Shown: positions 50,806 through 60,449, counted from the first letter of the stretch. The stretch: 64,000 nt of DNA from Pseudomonas sp. GL-B-19 (GCF_019956415.1 NZ_JAHBDK010000010.1:100051-164050), one strand, 5' to 3'. The notes: generated by a model not told the origin, from the sequence alone. A program made the numbers and translations.

Positions 50806-51174
50806 TTCGTGTAGGTAATACAGCTTGTTAACGATCATCCAGCGCTCGTTGATTTTCAGTAACGACAAATAATCCGTGAACCGCATGCCAATGTAGTCAT
50901 CCATCACTTTGACGGCGGCGGCATCCCCCGTGATATCGACACTGATCGTTTCCCAGAACGGTTTGACCTCTTTGGGCGCCGGCCCTTCGGCCTTGATAGC
51001 GCTGATAAAGTCATCCAGCGACGACCATTCCAGCTCGCCATGGTAGTGGCCAATGATGTGACAAGCGGGATGAAACGCATGCCGCAGCAGCACTTCGTCG
51101 GCGAACACCATCCCTTCTACGTAATTGCGAATGACAACGCTGATGTGCTCCCTGTCCAGCGATTGAGCAGTCAT
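50803..51174 (-). CDS. NTF2-like fold protein (lumazine-binding-like)
   Basis: A 123-residue protein of the SnoaL/NTF2-like superfamily, close to the putative lumazine-binding group: ISVVIRNYVEGMVFADEVLL, ACHIIGHYHGELEWSSLDDF, ending with GMRFTDYLSLLKINERWMIV. GGAGGTATG precedes the ATG. No signal peptide is present. The fold binds or isomerises small hydrophobic molecules; function here is unknown. It is divergent from a GST gene. Confidence 0.82.
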   Translation of the reverse strand: MTAQSLDREHISVVIRNYVEGMVFADEVLLRHAFHPACHIIGHYHGELEWSSLDDFISAIKAEGPAPKEVKPFWETISVDITGDAAAVKVMDDYIGMRFTDYLSLLKINERWMIVNKLYYLHE

Positions 51175-51311
51175 GACATACCTCCAGCTTTCTCGTCCTC
51201 ACACCACCGGTGAGGGCTGATCGGTCTAACCTGAAAAGTCTAGCACCGCCATCTGACCCTCGCGGACGGTGACTATGCTGATGGAGGCCACTTCCCCGCA
51301 GGAGCTGAAAA

Positions 51312-51983
51312 ATGTCACTGACGCTTTATTACCATCCGCTGTCGTCGTACTGCCACAAAGTGCTGATCGCGCTCTATGAACACGCGGTCGACTTCGAAAA
51401 ACGGATCATTGATCTGGGCAATGCAGCAGAGAAAGCAGAATTGCAGGCGCTATGGCCGATCGGCAAATTCCCGGTCATTCGCGATCACACCGGTCAGTTC
51501 GACGTGGCGGAGTCCACGATCATCATTGAATACCTGGATCGCTATTTTGCCGGGCAAAAACTGTTGATTCCGGGCGATTGGGACACTGCGTTGGAGGTCC
51601 GTCTGTGGGACCGGATCTGCGACAACTATCTTCAGACCCCACTGCAACAAATTGTCCTGGATCGCATCATCGGTGCGAACGGCAATCTAACCCAGCAACG
51701 CTCCACGCTACAGACCGTCTACGGCATGCTCGACCGCCAACTGGCGAACGGCACCTGGCTGGCCAGCGCGGATTTCAGCCTGGCCGATTGCGCAGCGGCC
51801 CCGGCACTTTTCTATGCCAGTACGCTTGAGCGGATTCCTGATGAATACGGCCACTTGAGCGCCTATTTCGACAGGCTGATGAACAGGCCATCCGTGCAGC
51901 GGGTGATCGACGAAGCCCAGCCTTACTTCCCGCTTTACCCGTTTGCGCAAGACATCCCGCAACGGTTTTACCCGCGCGCCTAA
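51312..51983 (+). CDS. Glutathione S-transferase
   Basis: A 223-residue GST. The N-terminal active loop is YHPLSSYCHKVLIALYEHAV (Ser/Cys region), the cis-Pro segment is IGKFPVIRD, VAESTIIIEYLDRYF follows, and the C-terminal helical domain contains ASADFSLADCAAAPALFYAS. AGGAGCTG precedes the ATG. Its stop overlaps the convergent aldo/keto reductase stop by four bases. It is the third GST in the window and not closely similar to the others. Confidence 0.87.
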   Translation: MSLTLYYHPLSSYCHKVLIALYEHAVDFEKRIIDLGNAAEKAELQALWPIGKFPVIRDHTGQFDVAESTIIIEYLDRYFAGQKLLIPGDWDTALEVRLWDRICDNYLQTPLQQIVLDRIIGANGNLTQQRSTLQTVYGMLDRQLANGTWLASADFSLADCAAAPALFYASTLERIPDEYGHLSAYFDRLMNRPSVQRVIDEAQPYFPLYPFAQDIPQRFYPRA

Positions 51984-52924
51984 CGCACGATATCGATCAA
52001 TTGCTCACGCTGCGCGCCCGTGAGCATTGGCCCGAAACCGGCGCCGGCATTGTCCGCCATGTAACGCGGGTTGCCGGTGCCGGGGATCACGCAAGTCACC
52101 GCAGAATGGGACAACAGGAACTTCAAGGCCAGTTGCGCCCAACTGGTGACCCCCACTTGCGCGGCCCATCCCGGCAGTGGCTTGCCCTTCAATCGTTCGA
52201 GCAAACCACCGCCACCGAAGGGCCGGTTGCAGATCACTGCCACGCCACGTTCGCGGCACAGCGGCAGGATGCGTTTCTCGACACCGCGATCGTCCAGGGC
52301 ATAGTTGATCTGCAAAAAATCCAACCGTTCGGCCTTGAGCAGCGCTTCCACTTCGTCGTACGCCGATGCCGTGTAATGAGTGATGCCGATGTAGCGAATG
52401 CGCCCTTGTTCCTTCCAATGGCGCAACGTCGGCAAATGGGTTTGCCAGTCCAGCAGGTTGTGGATCTGCATCAGGTCGATGCGATCGGTTTGCAGCAAGC
52501 GAAAGGACTGCTCCATCTGCGCGATGCCCTCCTCGCGGCCGCTGGTCCACACCTTGGTGGCGAGAAAGGCCGGCGAGCGCGGCTCATGGATCGACAGCAA
52601 CTCACCGGTGGTCTGTTCGGCGCGGCCATACATGGGCGAGCTGTCGATAACGGTCCCGCCCTTTTTGAACAAGGCGCTGAGTACCTCTGGCAATTGTTTG
52701 TAGGCGGGGCTGGAAGGCTCGACATCAAAACCGCGATACGTGCCCAACCCGACGATGGGCAATGGCTCGTTGCTGGAGGGAATGGCGCGAGTCAGCATGG
52801 TCTTGCCTCCTGTTTCCGTCGACGGCGCAGAGGTTGCCAACGCCCGATCGAAGGTGAAAACCGCCGAAGCACCGGCAGCCAGCGTGAGTAGTTGTCGACG
52901 CGTGTATCCGTCAGTGTGGCTCAT
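51980..52924 (-). CDS. Tat-exported aldo/keto reductase
   Basis: A 314-residue AKR-fold oxidoreductase with a Tat signal (YTRRQLLTLAAGASAVFTFD, residues 7-26), so it is exported folded, presumably with cofactor. The catalytic tetrad region is visible in VIDSSPMYGRAE (Asp, Tyr), ATKVW (Lys) and LMQIHNL (His). It uses NAD(P)H to reduce carbonyls; an exported NADPH enzyme is unusual, so a different physiological donor is possible. AGGCAGATACG precedes the ATG. Confidence 0.85.
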   Translation of the reverse strand: MSHTDGYTRRQLLTLAAGASAVFTFDRALATSAPSTETGGKTMLTRAIPSSNEPLPIVGLGTYRGFDVEPSSPAYKQLPEVLSALFKKGGTVIDSSPMYGRAEQTTGELLSIHEPRSPAFLATKVWTSGREEGIAQMEQSFRLLQTDRIDLMQIHNLLDWQTHLPTLRHWKEQGRIRYIGITHYTASAYDEVEALLKAERLDFLQINYALDDRGVEKRILPLCRERGVAVICNRPFGGGGLLERLKGKPLPGWAAQVGVTSWAQLALKFLLSHSAVTCVIPGTGNPRYMADNAGAGFGPMLTGAQREQLIDIVR

Positions 52925-53023
52925 CGTATCTGCCTGTGTGGCCCAAACCGGCGTGCCCCGCTACCGTTGAACTAAGCTCTGGCACTGATTACGTGTTAGC
53001 GGACCTCAACTCCAGAGCGGTCA

Positions 53024-53812
53024 ATGTCGCCCACTAAAGTTAGTCGAATGTTCAGAACCCTGGCGTTTTCCATCGTCATCATTGCCGCGTTGTACCTAGC
53101 GCTATGTGCGGCGTTGTTCGTGTTTCAGCGCGCCTTGATCTACTTCCCGCAACCCAGTGCCATCGCAACACCCGCTTCGCTGCTGACGCTGACTGTCGAG
53201 GACGCGCAGGTGCAGGTTTCAGTCAGGCCGCATGACGGCCCGAACGCGCTGATCTACTTTGGTGGTAATGCCGAGGATGTCTCTCGCAACCTGGCCGATT
53301 TTTCCCAGGCGTTTCCCGAGCATGCGCTGTACTTGATGCACTACCGAGGGTACGGCGGCAGTACCGGCTCGCCGTCCGAAGAGGCGATTGCGCACGATGC
53401 CCTGACCTTGTTTGACACGGTCTACAACCGCCATCCGAATATTGCAGTGGTCGGTCGCAGCCTGGGCTCGGGCGTTGCCGTGCGCCTGGCCAGCCAACGC
53501 CCCGCCTCGCGGCTGATCCTGATCACGCCTTACAACAGCCTGGAAAGCCTCGCCAAACAGCGCTTCCCGTTGTTTCCGGTGAAGTGGCTGCTACAGGATC
53601 GGTACGAATCGTGGCGATACGCGGCACACATCACAGTGCCGACGTTGTTGATCGCCGCCGGGCATGACGATGTCATACCGCGTTCGAGTACGCAGCAGCT
53701 CTACACCCATTTCGCCCCCGGCGTAGCCACGCTGAAGGTGATACCGGACGCGGGTCATAACTCCCTTTCCGACAGCCCTGAATACCTCAAATTACTGGGC
53801 GACGGATTATGA
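53024..53812 (+). CDS. Membrane-anchored alpha/beta hydrolase (ABHD13/BEM46-like)
   Basis: A 262-residue hydrolase. An N-terminal membrane helix (LAFSIVIIAALYLALCAALF, residues 12-31) is followed by an alpha/beta hydrolase domain with the nucleophile Ser in VVGRSLGSGVAVRLAS, Asp in AAGHDDVIPRSS and His in DAGHNSLSD. The catalytic part probably faces the periplasm. Possible starts are 53024 and 53048; the first has a better-placed purine-rich site. Substrate is unknown. Confidence 0.82.
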   Translation: MSPTKVSRMFRTLAFSIVIIAALYLALCAALFVFQRALIYFPQPSAIATPASLLTLTVEDAQVQVSVRPHDGPNALIYFGGNAEDVSRNLADFSQAFPEHALYLMHYRGYGGSTGSPSEEAIAHDALTLFDTVYNRHPNIAVVGRSLGSGVAVRLASQRPASRLILITPYNSLESLAKQRFPLFPVKWLLQDRYESWRYAAHITVPTLLIAAGHDDVIPRSSTQQLYTHFAPGVATLKVIPDAGHNSLSDSPEYLKLLGDGL

Positions 53813-53925
53813 TCACGAGGCCCTTCATAGACGGCATCGATCATACGGTAACGGAGAGTGATTGGACTCCACACCTGCTTGCTCTTAGCCTGCGCGCGAC
53901 GCGAAATACCTGAAGGCAGAACTCC

Positions 53926-54825
53926 ATGATCGTCAGACCCAAACCGAACTTCATCAATATCCTCAGCGCGATCAAGGGCTCGATTGCCAAACGGATTGCC
54001 TTGCGCAGCCTGATGGTCATGCTGCTGGCTTCGGTTATTGTGCTCATCGAAACAATGCACCCCAGCTACTTTTCCAAAGTCAGCGCAACGCCGTTTACGT
54101 TGCTGGGGTTGTCGCTGTCGATCTTCATGAGTTTTCGCAACAACGCCTGCTACGACCGCTGGTACGAAGGCCGCAAAGCCTGGGGCGACGTGATGGTTGC
54201 GATTCGTTCGATGATTCGCGAAACCGCGATCATCAAGGACGCCGACACGCGAAACGCCATCTTGAGTGACTTGTGCGGATTCGCCCATGCGCTGAAAGCC
54301 AAGCTGCGCCAGGAAAACGAACGGGCAGCGAGTGGCCGCTGGCTCGACCCGATCCCCAATGACAACGCGCCTGACTTCAGCGGGAGCATTTTGTTGCAGG
54401 TCGGGCAGCAGTGTTCGGCGCTCAGCGAGTCGGGGGTGATCAACGAATGGCGTTACACGATCATGGCCAATCATCTGGCCCACCTGACCCAGGCACAGGC
54501 CGCCTGCGAACGGATCAAACACACGCCGCTGCCGTTTGCCTACACGTTGTTGCTGCACCGCACCAGTTACCTTTTCTGCTTCTTGCTGCCCTTCGCCATG
54601 GCCGAACCCCTGGGCTGGATGACACCGATCTTCACCGCGATTGTCAGCTACACCTTTTTTGGCCTGGATGCGATTGGCGATGATCTGGAGGACCCTTTTG
54701 GTCGCGACGAAAACGATCTGCCGCTCGATGCGATCGTGCGCACCATCGAGCGGGAGATCTTGACCGCGATGGGAGAAACGCAGCTACCTCCAGTGCTGGC
54801 GCCGGTGGACTTTGTGTTGAGGTGA
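53926..54825 (+). CDS. Bestrophin-like anion channel (YneE/UPF0187 family)
   Basis: A 299-residue membrane protein of the bestrophin family, with the pore-forming start VIVLIETMHP, followed by the signature SIFMSFRNNACYDRWYEGRK (about residues 65-84), and later LPFAMAEPLGWMTPIFTAIV with FGLDAIGDDLEDPFGRDEND, the cytoplasmic acidic cluster of the family. Bacterial members such as KpBest form pentameric cation channels. It is a single gene. Confidence 0.88.
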   Translation: MIVRPKPNFINILSAIKGSIAKRIALRSLMVMLLASVIVLIETMHPSYFSKVSATPFTLLGLSLSIFMSFRNNACYDRWYEGRKAWGDVMVAIRSMIRETAIIKDADTRNAILSDLCGFAHALKAKLRQENERAASGRWLDPIPNDNAPDFSGSILLQVGQQCSALSESGVINEWRYTIMANHLAHLTQAQAACERIKHTPLPFAYTLLLHRTSYLFCFLLPFAMAEPLGWMTPIFTAIVSYTFFGLDAIGDDLEDPFGRDENDLPLDAIVRTIEREILTAMGETQLPPVLAPVDFVLR

Positions 54826-54956
54826 TTTCACATCTGCTGCGCTGGTACATCGATGGCGTGACCGTTGATCCGCAAGTTTTACTTCTGCCTAATAAAAACA
54901 TATTTTGATGCTTTAATTGATATTGTCGAACAATCCCACGAACAGAGGGTGCCGTG

Positions 54957-55586
54957 ATGAATATCAAAACCTTGGCTTTATTGTTGTTGGCTCTGTGCGC
55001 TCAACCCGTCTGGAGCCAGACTCCCCCCGCCACACCACCCGCCGCCGACAGCGCGGCCCTCACCACTCGCCTCGCGTTGCGCGACCTGTGGGTCGAGCAT
55101 ATTTTCTGGATCAGAGACTACGTGATTGCCAACCAGGCGGGCGACAAGGCACAAGCCAAAATCGCTGCTGAGCAGGTCGTCGACAACGCCACCAAAATCG
55201 CCAACAGCATCGCCCCGCTTTACGGCCAGCCTGCCGCCGATCAGCTGCTCAAACTGCTGGCCGGTCACTGGGCCGCGGTGAAACACTACAGCGACGCCAC
55301 CGTCGCCAAAGATGCGAAAGGCAAGCAGGCCGCCGTTGCCGAATTGACCAGCAATGCCAAGGCCATCGCGGCTTTCCTGGCCAAAGCCAACCCCAACTTG
55401 CCTGAAAGCACATTGGTCACAATGCTGTCAGCCCACGGCGGACACCATGTCAGTCAGATCGATCAAATCGCCGCGCATGACTATGCCGGCGAAGCCAGCA
55501 CCTGGCACATGATGCGCGTTCATATACAGGCGTTGGCCGACGCACTGACGGCGGCACTGGTCAAACAGTTCCCGGACAAATTCTGA
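54957..55586 (+). CDS. Secreted helical protein, unknown function
   Basis: A 209-residue protein with a Sec signal (MNIKTLALLLLALCAQPVWS, cleavage near SQ). The mature part is a helical bundle of about 185 residues with repeated Lys/Asn/Ala (VVDNATKIANSIAPLYG, HWAAVKHYSDATVAKDAKG) and several His (SAHGGHHVSQIDQIAAHDYA) that could bind a metal. GAGGGTGCC precedes GTG-ATG; I use the ATG at 54957. It lies 19 bases upstream of the SufR-like regulator, so the two are probably one operon. Confidence 0.78.
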   Translation: MNIKTLALLLLALCAQPVWSQTPPATPPAADSAALTTRLALRDLWVEHIFWIRDYVIANQAGDKAQAKIAAEQVVDNATKIANSIAPLYGQPAADQLLKLLAGHWAAVKHYSDATVAKDAKGKQAAVAELTSNAKAIAAFLAKANPNLPESTLVTMLSAHGGHHVSQIDQIAAHDYAGEASTWHMMRVHIQALADALTAALVKQFPDKF

Positions 55587-55605
55587 AACCGAGCGAGGAC
55601 ACGTC

Positions 55606-56238
55606 ATGCTTGAAGGACTGGGCCGCACCCAGCAGGACTTGCTCAATGCGCTGCTGCACCATGCGAACGGCATGAGCATTGACGAGCTGGCGGAGCAATT
55701 GGCCGTCACCCGCACCGCGATTCGCCAGCACTTGGCGGCGCTGGAGGGTGCCGGCCTGGTCCTGCGCGGGGACACGCGCCCGACAGGTCGGCGTCCGGAG
55801 CAGCTGTATCGTCTCACCGAGCATGCGAAGGAGCTGTTTCCGCGCCAGTATCAACTGCTGGCCAGCGTCCTGATCGACGAAGTGGCCGACATCATCGGCC
55901 CCGAGGCGCTCGCGTCGCTGATGCGCAGCATGGGCCGCAAACTGGCGCTGGACCGTGAGCAACAGGTGGTGGACGAAGCCAAAATCGTGCAGCACATGAA
56001 TCAGGCCGGGTACGAAGCCGAGGTGATCTTTCGCTCCTCGGGCGACAAGGAAATCGTCGCGCACAACTGCGTGTTCCACCGCCTCGCTGCCGCTCATCCG
56101 GTGGTGTGCGAGCTGGACCTGGCCTTGATTGGTGCATTGGGCGGTGGTGAGGTCGACCATACGGAATGCATGGTCCGGGGCGGCAATGTCTGCCGGTTCA
56201 AACTGCGGCCGATTGAGCATAAGGATGACGAAGGCTGA
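55606..56238 (+). CDS. ArsR/SufR-like metalloregulator with cysteine-rich C-terminal domain
   Basis: A 210-residue regulator. The N-terminal winged helix (SIDELAEQLAVTRTAIRQHL, VLRGDTRPTGRRPEQLYRLT) is typical of DeoR/SufR regulators. The C-terminal domain carries four Cys in C-x12-C-x19-C-x7-C (HNCVFHR, PVVCELD, HTECMVRGGNVC). The first spacing matches the Fe-S ligands of cyanobacterial SufR, so a redox-sensitive Fe-S cluster is likely. GAGGACACGTC precedes the ATG. Targets probably include the upstream secreted protein gene (inference). Confidence 0.82.
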   Translation: MLEGLGRTQQDLLNALLHHANGMSIDELAEQLAVTRTAIRQHLAALEGAGLVLRGDTRPTGRRPEQLYRLTEHAKELFPRQYQLLASVLIDEVADIIGPEALASLMRSMGRKLALDREQQVVDEAKIVQHMNQAGYEAEVIFRSSGDKEIVAHNCVFHRLAAAHPVVCELDLALIGALGGGEVDHTECMVRGGNVCRFKLRPIEHKDDEG

Positions 56239-56252
56239 CTCACCGCATAGTC

Positions 56253-56349
56253 CCCTGTAGGAGCTGGCTTGCCCGCGAAAGCGGCATGTCAGTCAACATT
56301 TATATCGACTGATCCACCGCTTTCGCTGGCAAGCCAGCTCCTACAAGGG
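56253..56349. repeat. REPIN, GTAGGAGCTGGC class
   Basis: CCCTGTAGGAGCTGGCTTGC at the left and its near-exact inverse at the right enclose the stop of the MFS gene and codes for its last about 20 residues. Confidence 0.9.
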
Positions 56350-57674
56350 ATGGCGGCGGGCTGGCGTTTTTGGGCACGTAACGCGATGGCCAACGCCAGG
56401 ACGATCAACCCTGCCGCAACCAAAAACGTGACCCGCATGCCATTGCCGGCAAACACCGCGCCCATCGCCGAGGCGCCGGTGATCAGCCCCAGATTGCGCG
56501 ACAGGCTGAGCAATCCGGCGATCACACCCCGCTGATCCGCGCTGACGCCCGTCATGATCAAGGTGTTGTTGGCCGCCTGAAACAACGCATAACTGGCGGT
56601 GATCACCGCGATGGGCGCGATATAGCCGGGAATGCCGAAACCCGCCGGCATGATCGACAACGCCCCAGCGCCGAGCGCCATGGTGGAGAGCCCGAACACA
56701 GTCATGCGCTGCGCGCCAAAACGGTCCACCAGCCGACCGGCTGGAACGCCGGCCAGCGCCGCCACCAGCGGTCCGACTGACAAGATCAGCCCGACCAGCG
56801 CCGCGTTCAGCCCCAGCGTACCCGAGAGATAGAACGGCCCGACCACCAGCGTTGCCATCATCACCGTCGACACCAACGCGCTCATCGCCAGGCTTGCACT
56901 CAGTCCACGTTCACGCAATAGCGCCAACCTGATCAAGGGCGATCTGGACGTCGCCTCTATAAACAGGAAAGTCCCGGCGCCGACACCCGCGACCAGCAAC
57001 AACCCCCAATGACCCAAAGTCATGGCCAACGCATACGTACCGAGCGTCAGCGCCAACAGCAGCATCCCCGGAAAATCGAATCCACCCCGCCGAGCCACTG
57101 GCCGATCCGCCGGTAAGCAACGATACGCGAGCACAAAGTTCAGAACGCCCAACGGCACGTTGACCAGAAAAATCGCCTGCCAACCAAAACCGGACATCAA
57201 CACACCGCCCAGGGATGGACCGAGCGTGGTGCCCATCGCCGACATCGTTCCAAGCAAGCCCATGGCGCTGCCGGTCTGCGCCTTCGGCACCGTGTCCCCG
57301 ACAAACGCCACAGTCAGCGCCAACATGATCGCCGCGCCGAGGCCTTGCACGGCGCGGGCCGCGACCAGCCAGCCCAAGGAAGGCGCGAGCCCACAGGCGA
57401 GTGAGGCCAGGGTGAAAATGACGATGCCGCTCAACAACAAGCGTTTGCGACCGACCAGGTCACCAAGTCGTCCGACGCTGACGATCAACGTCGTGATCGC
57501 CAGCAGATAAGCCAGGACGATCCACTGCACGTCTTCAAACGCTGCGCCAAAGGCCTGAACCAATGTCGGCAATCCGGCATTGGCAATGCTGGTATCGAGG
57601 GAAGGCATCAACATCGACAGTGAAAGGCTGGCGAGCGCCCAACGGACCGGGGCGGATGGCGTAAGGGTTTTCAT
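56289..57674 (-). CDS. MFS efflux transporter (DHA2/EmrB-like)
   Basis: A 461-residue, about 14-helix MFS pump of the drug:H+ antiporter type. Motif C-like ALASLSLSMLMPSLDTSIAN opens the first helix region, motif A is GRLGDLVGRKRLLLSGIVIF, and GLGAAIMLALTVAFVGD follows. It exports drugs or metabolites across the inner membrane. The start MKTLTPS at 57674 has a weak ribosome site; longer frames lack any. The C-terminus (CRSWLASESGGSVDINVD) is encoded by a REPIN and is an added tail. The divergent LysR at 57804 is the likely regulator. Confidence 0.85.
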   Translation of the reverse strand: MKTLTPSAPVRWALASLSLSMLMPSLDTSIANAGLPTLVQAFGAAFEDVQWIVLAYLLAITTLIVSVGRLGDLVGRKRLLLSGIVIFTLASLACGLAPSLGWLVAARAVQGLGAAIMLALTVAFVGDTVPKAQTGSAMGLLGTMSAMGTTLGPSLGGVLMSGFGWQAIFLVNVPLGVLNFVLAYRCLPADRPVARRGGFDFPGMLLLALTLGTYALAMTLGHWGLLLVAGVGAGTFLFIEATSRSPLIRLALLRERGLSASLAMSALVSTVMMATLVVGPFYLSGTLGLNAALVGLILSVGPLVAALAGVPAGRLVDRFGAQRMTVFGLSTMALGAGALSIMPAGFGIPGYIAPIAVITASYALFQAANNTLIMTGVSADQRGVIAGLLSLSRNLGLITGASAMGAVFAGNGMRVTFLVAAGLIVLALAIALRAQKRQPAAIPCRSWLASESGGSVDINVD

Positions 57675-57803
57675 GGAGGTGGCCGCTTCTGCAAGGTTGG
57701 CTTTCAGCGTATTCCCACGGCGGACAGGGCGGAAGACGCACCATTTGCACTTGATACATGCACACAACGCCATGTCACCGTACAGTCGTGCTAACGTTCA
57801 GCC

Positions 57804-58700
57804 ATGACCACACCCGATCTGAACTTGCTGATTACCCTCGATGCCCTGCTCGCCGAAGGCAGCGTGGCGCGCGCCGCCCAGCGCTTGCGCCTGAGCCCGT
57901 CGGCGATGAGCCGGGCGCTGGCGCGTTTGCGTGAAACCACCGGCGACCCGTTGCTGGTGCGCGCCGGCCGTGGGCTGGTGCCAACCCCACGAGCGCTTGA
58001 ATTGCGCGAGCAAGTGAGCCAATTGGTCCAGCACGCCGAAGCGGTGTTGCGCCCGGCCGAGCAACTCGACCTCCAGCACTTGGTTCGCACCTTCACCCTG
58101 CGCACCAGCGACGGCTTCGTCGAAAACTTCGGCCCGGCGCTCATTGCTCGCCTCAGCGCGGAAGCGCCCGGCGTGCGCCTGAAGTTCGTGCAGAAACTCA
58201 ACAAGGACAGCGCACTGCTGCGTGACGGAACGGTCGATCTGGAAACCGGCGTGGTGGGCGACACCACCAGCCCCGAAGTGCGCACCCGCGCGTTGTTTCA
58301 GGATCGTTTTATCGGTGTGGTGCGCGCTGGACACGGGTTGAGCGACGGCGAGATCACAGCCGCCCGTTACGCCGCTGGCCGACACATCCTGGTCTCGCGA
58401 CGCGGGCGGGACAGCGGGCCGATGGATGACGCCTTGAAAGCATTGGGACTGGAGCGAGACATCGTCACCATCGTTGGCGGTTTTTCTGCCGCACTGGCAC
58501 TGGCCCGCGCCTCGGACCTGATCGCGACCGTGCCTGAGCGACATACTCAAAACCTGCGCGCCGGACTCCACAGTTTTCTACTGCCGATCCCGACGCCACC
58601 AATCACGATCTCCATGCTCTGGCACCCGCGCATGGATGCGGACTCGGCGCATCGGTGGTTACGCGAATGTGTTCGCGAGGTGTGTGCATCGGCAAACTGA
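57804..58700 (+). CDS. LysR-family regulator of the MFS pump
   Basis: A 298-residue LysR protein: HTH LLITLDALLAEGSVARAAQR and LSPSAMSRALARLRETTGDP; the effector domain begins near LVRTFTLRTSDGFVENFGPA. The intergenic space to the divergent MFS gene is 129 bases, which suits a shared operator, although I could not mark a LysR box with confidence. Confidence 0.87.
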   Translation: MTTPDLNLLITLDALLAEGSVARAAQRLRLSPSAMSRALARLRETTGDPLLVRAGRGLVPTPRALELREQVSQLVQHAEAVLRPAEQLDLQHLVRTFTLRTSDGFVENFGPALIARLSAEAPGVRLKFVQKLNKDSALLRDGTVDLETGVVGDTTSPEVRTRALFQDRFIGVVRAGHGLSDGEITAARYAAGRHILVSRRGRDSGPMDDALKALGLERDIVTIVGGFSAALALARASDLIATVPERHTQNLRAGLHSFLLPIPTPPITISMLWHPRMDADSAHRWLRECVREVCASAN

Positions 58701-58766
58701 TTTTTGCGGCACCCGGGTCTAGACTTCAATCCTTGCCGATACGGTCTGCTGATGTGAGCAAAAGTC

Positions 58767-60449
58767 ATGAGCGACAAAGACGATCTGCGCAAATACTCCT
58801 CTCAAGTCATCGACGGCGTAGAAGCCGCGCCCGCACGCGCCATGCTGCGCGCCGTGGGTTTCACCGATGCAGACTTCAAGAAGCCGCAGATCGGCATCGC
58901 GTCCACCTGGGCCATGGTCACGCCGTGCAACATGCACATCGACAAGCTCGCCCTTGAGGCCGAAAAAGGCGCCAACGCGGCCGGCGCCAAAGGCGTCATT
59001 TTCAACACCATCACCATTTCCGACGGCATCGCCAACGGCACCGAAGGCATGAAGTATTCGCTGGTGTCGCGCGAGGTGATCGCCGATTCGATTGAGGTGG
59101 TGGTCGGTTGCGAGGGCTTTGACGGCCTGGTGACCGTGGGCGGTTGTGACAAGAACATGCCGGGCTGCCTGATCGGGATGGCGCGGCTCAATCGCCCGTC
59201 GATCTTTGTGTACGGCGGCACCATTCGCCCGGGCGCAGGCCACACCGACATCATTTCCGTGTTCGAGGCCGTGGGGCAGCATGCGCGGGGGGATATCAGC
59301 GAAATCCAGGTCAAACAGATCGAAGAAGTGGCGATTCCCGGCCCCGGCTCCTGCGGCGGGATGTACACGGCCAACACCATGGCCTCAGCCATTGAAGCGT
59401 TGGGCATGAGCCTGCCCGGTTCCAGTTCTCAGGACGCGGTTGGCAGCGATAAGGCGTCAGACAGTTTCCGCGCCGGTCAGCAGGTCATGGAATTGCTCAA
59501 GCTGGATCTCAAGCCGCGCGACATCATGACCCGCAAAGCCTTTGAAAACGCAATTCGCGTGGTCATCGCCCTCGCCGGCTCGACCAACGCGGTGCTGCAC
59601 TTGCTGGCCATGGCGAATGCCGTGGATGTCGACTTGACGCTGGACGACTTCGTCGAGCTGGGCAAGGTGTCGCCTGTCGTCGCCGACCTGCGCCCCAGCG
59701 GCAAATACATGATGAGCGAACTGGTGGCCATTGGCGGCATCCAGCCGCTGATGAAACGCATGCTCGACGCCGGCATGTTGCATGGTGACGTGCTGACGGT
59801 CACCGGCAAGACCCTGGCTGAAAACCTGAAAGACGTACCCGATTACCCCGAAGGCCAGGACGTGATCCTGCCCTTCGACAAGCCGATCAAAAAGGACTCA
59901 CATCTGGTGGTGCTGCACGGCAACCTCTCACCCACTGGCGCGGTGGCCAAAATCACGGGCAAGGAAGGCCTGCGTTTTGAAGGCACGGCCCGGGTTTATC
60001 ACGGTGAAGAAGGTGCGCTAGCCGGGATTCTCAATGGCGAGGTCAAGGCTGGCGACGTCATCGTGATCCGCTATGAAGGGCCCAAGGGTGGACCGGGCAT
60101 GCGCGAAATGCTCTCGCCGACGTCGGCAGTCATGGGCAAGGGGTTGGGTAAAGATGTCGCGTTGATCACTGACGGTCGATTCTCCGGCGGCTCGCACGGT
60201 TTTGTTGTGGGGCATATAACGCCGGAAGCCTTTGAAGGCGGGCCGATTGCGTTGATTGAAGACGGCGACAAAATCACCATCGACGCCGAAACCCGGCAGA
60301 TTACAGTGGATGTTTCCGATGCAGTGTTGGCCGAGCGTAAGAGCCGTTGGGTGCGGCCGGAATCCAAATACAAGCGAGGGGTGTTGGCGAAGTATGCGAA
60401 GACCGTGTCGAGTGCTTCGGAAGGGGCTGTGACGGATAAATACCTCTAA
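58767..60449 (+). CDS. ilvD: Dihydroxy-acid dehydratase
   Basis: A 560-residue Fe-S enzyme of the IlvD/Edd family that makes 2-keto acids in valine/isoleucine synthesis. The three cluster ligands are Cys52 region (MVTPCNMHID), GCDKNMPGCLIGMARLNRP (about residue 124) and PGPGSCGGMYTANTMASAIE (about 196). The late motif PTSAVMGKGLGKDVALITDG and RFSGGSHGFVVGHI complete the family. At 560 residues it is the shorter type rather than the about 613-residue E. coli-type IlvD; pseudomonads often have both. A sugar-acid dehydratase role cannot be excluded from sequence alone. Confidence 0.88.
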   Translation: MSDKDDLRKYSSQVIDGVEAAPARAMLRAVGFTDADFKKPQIGIASTWAMVTPCNMHIDKLALEAEKGANAAGAKGVIFNTITISDGIANGTEGMKYSLVSREVIADSIEVVVGCEGFDGLVTVGGCDKNMPGCLIGMARLNRPSIFVYGGTIRPGAGHTDIISVFEAVGQHARGDISEIQVKQIEEVAIPGPGSCGGMYTANTMASAIEALGMSLPGSSSQDAVGSDKASDSFRAGQQVMELLKLDLKPRDIMTRKAFENAIRVVIALAGSTNAVLHLLAMANAVDVDLTLDDFVELGKVSPVVADLRPSGKYMMSELVAIGGIQPLMKRMLDAGMLHGDVLTVTGKTLAENLKDVPDYPEGQDVILPFDKPIKKDSHLVVLHGNLSPTGAVAKITGKEGLRFEGTARVYHGEEGALAGILNGEVKAGDVIVIRYEGPKGGPGMREMLSPTSAVMGKGLGKDVALITDGRFSGGSHGFVVGHITPEAFEGGPIALIEDGDKITIDAETRQITVDVSDAVLAERKSRWVRPESKYKRGVLAKYAKTVSSASEGAVTDKYL

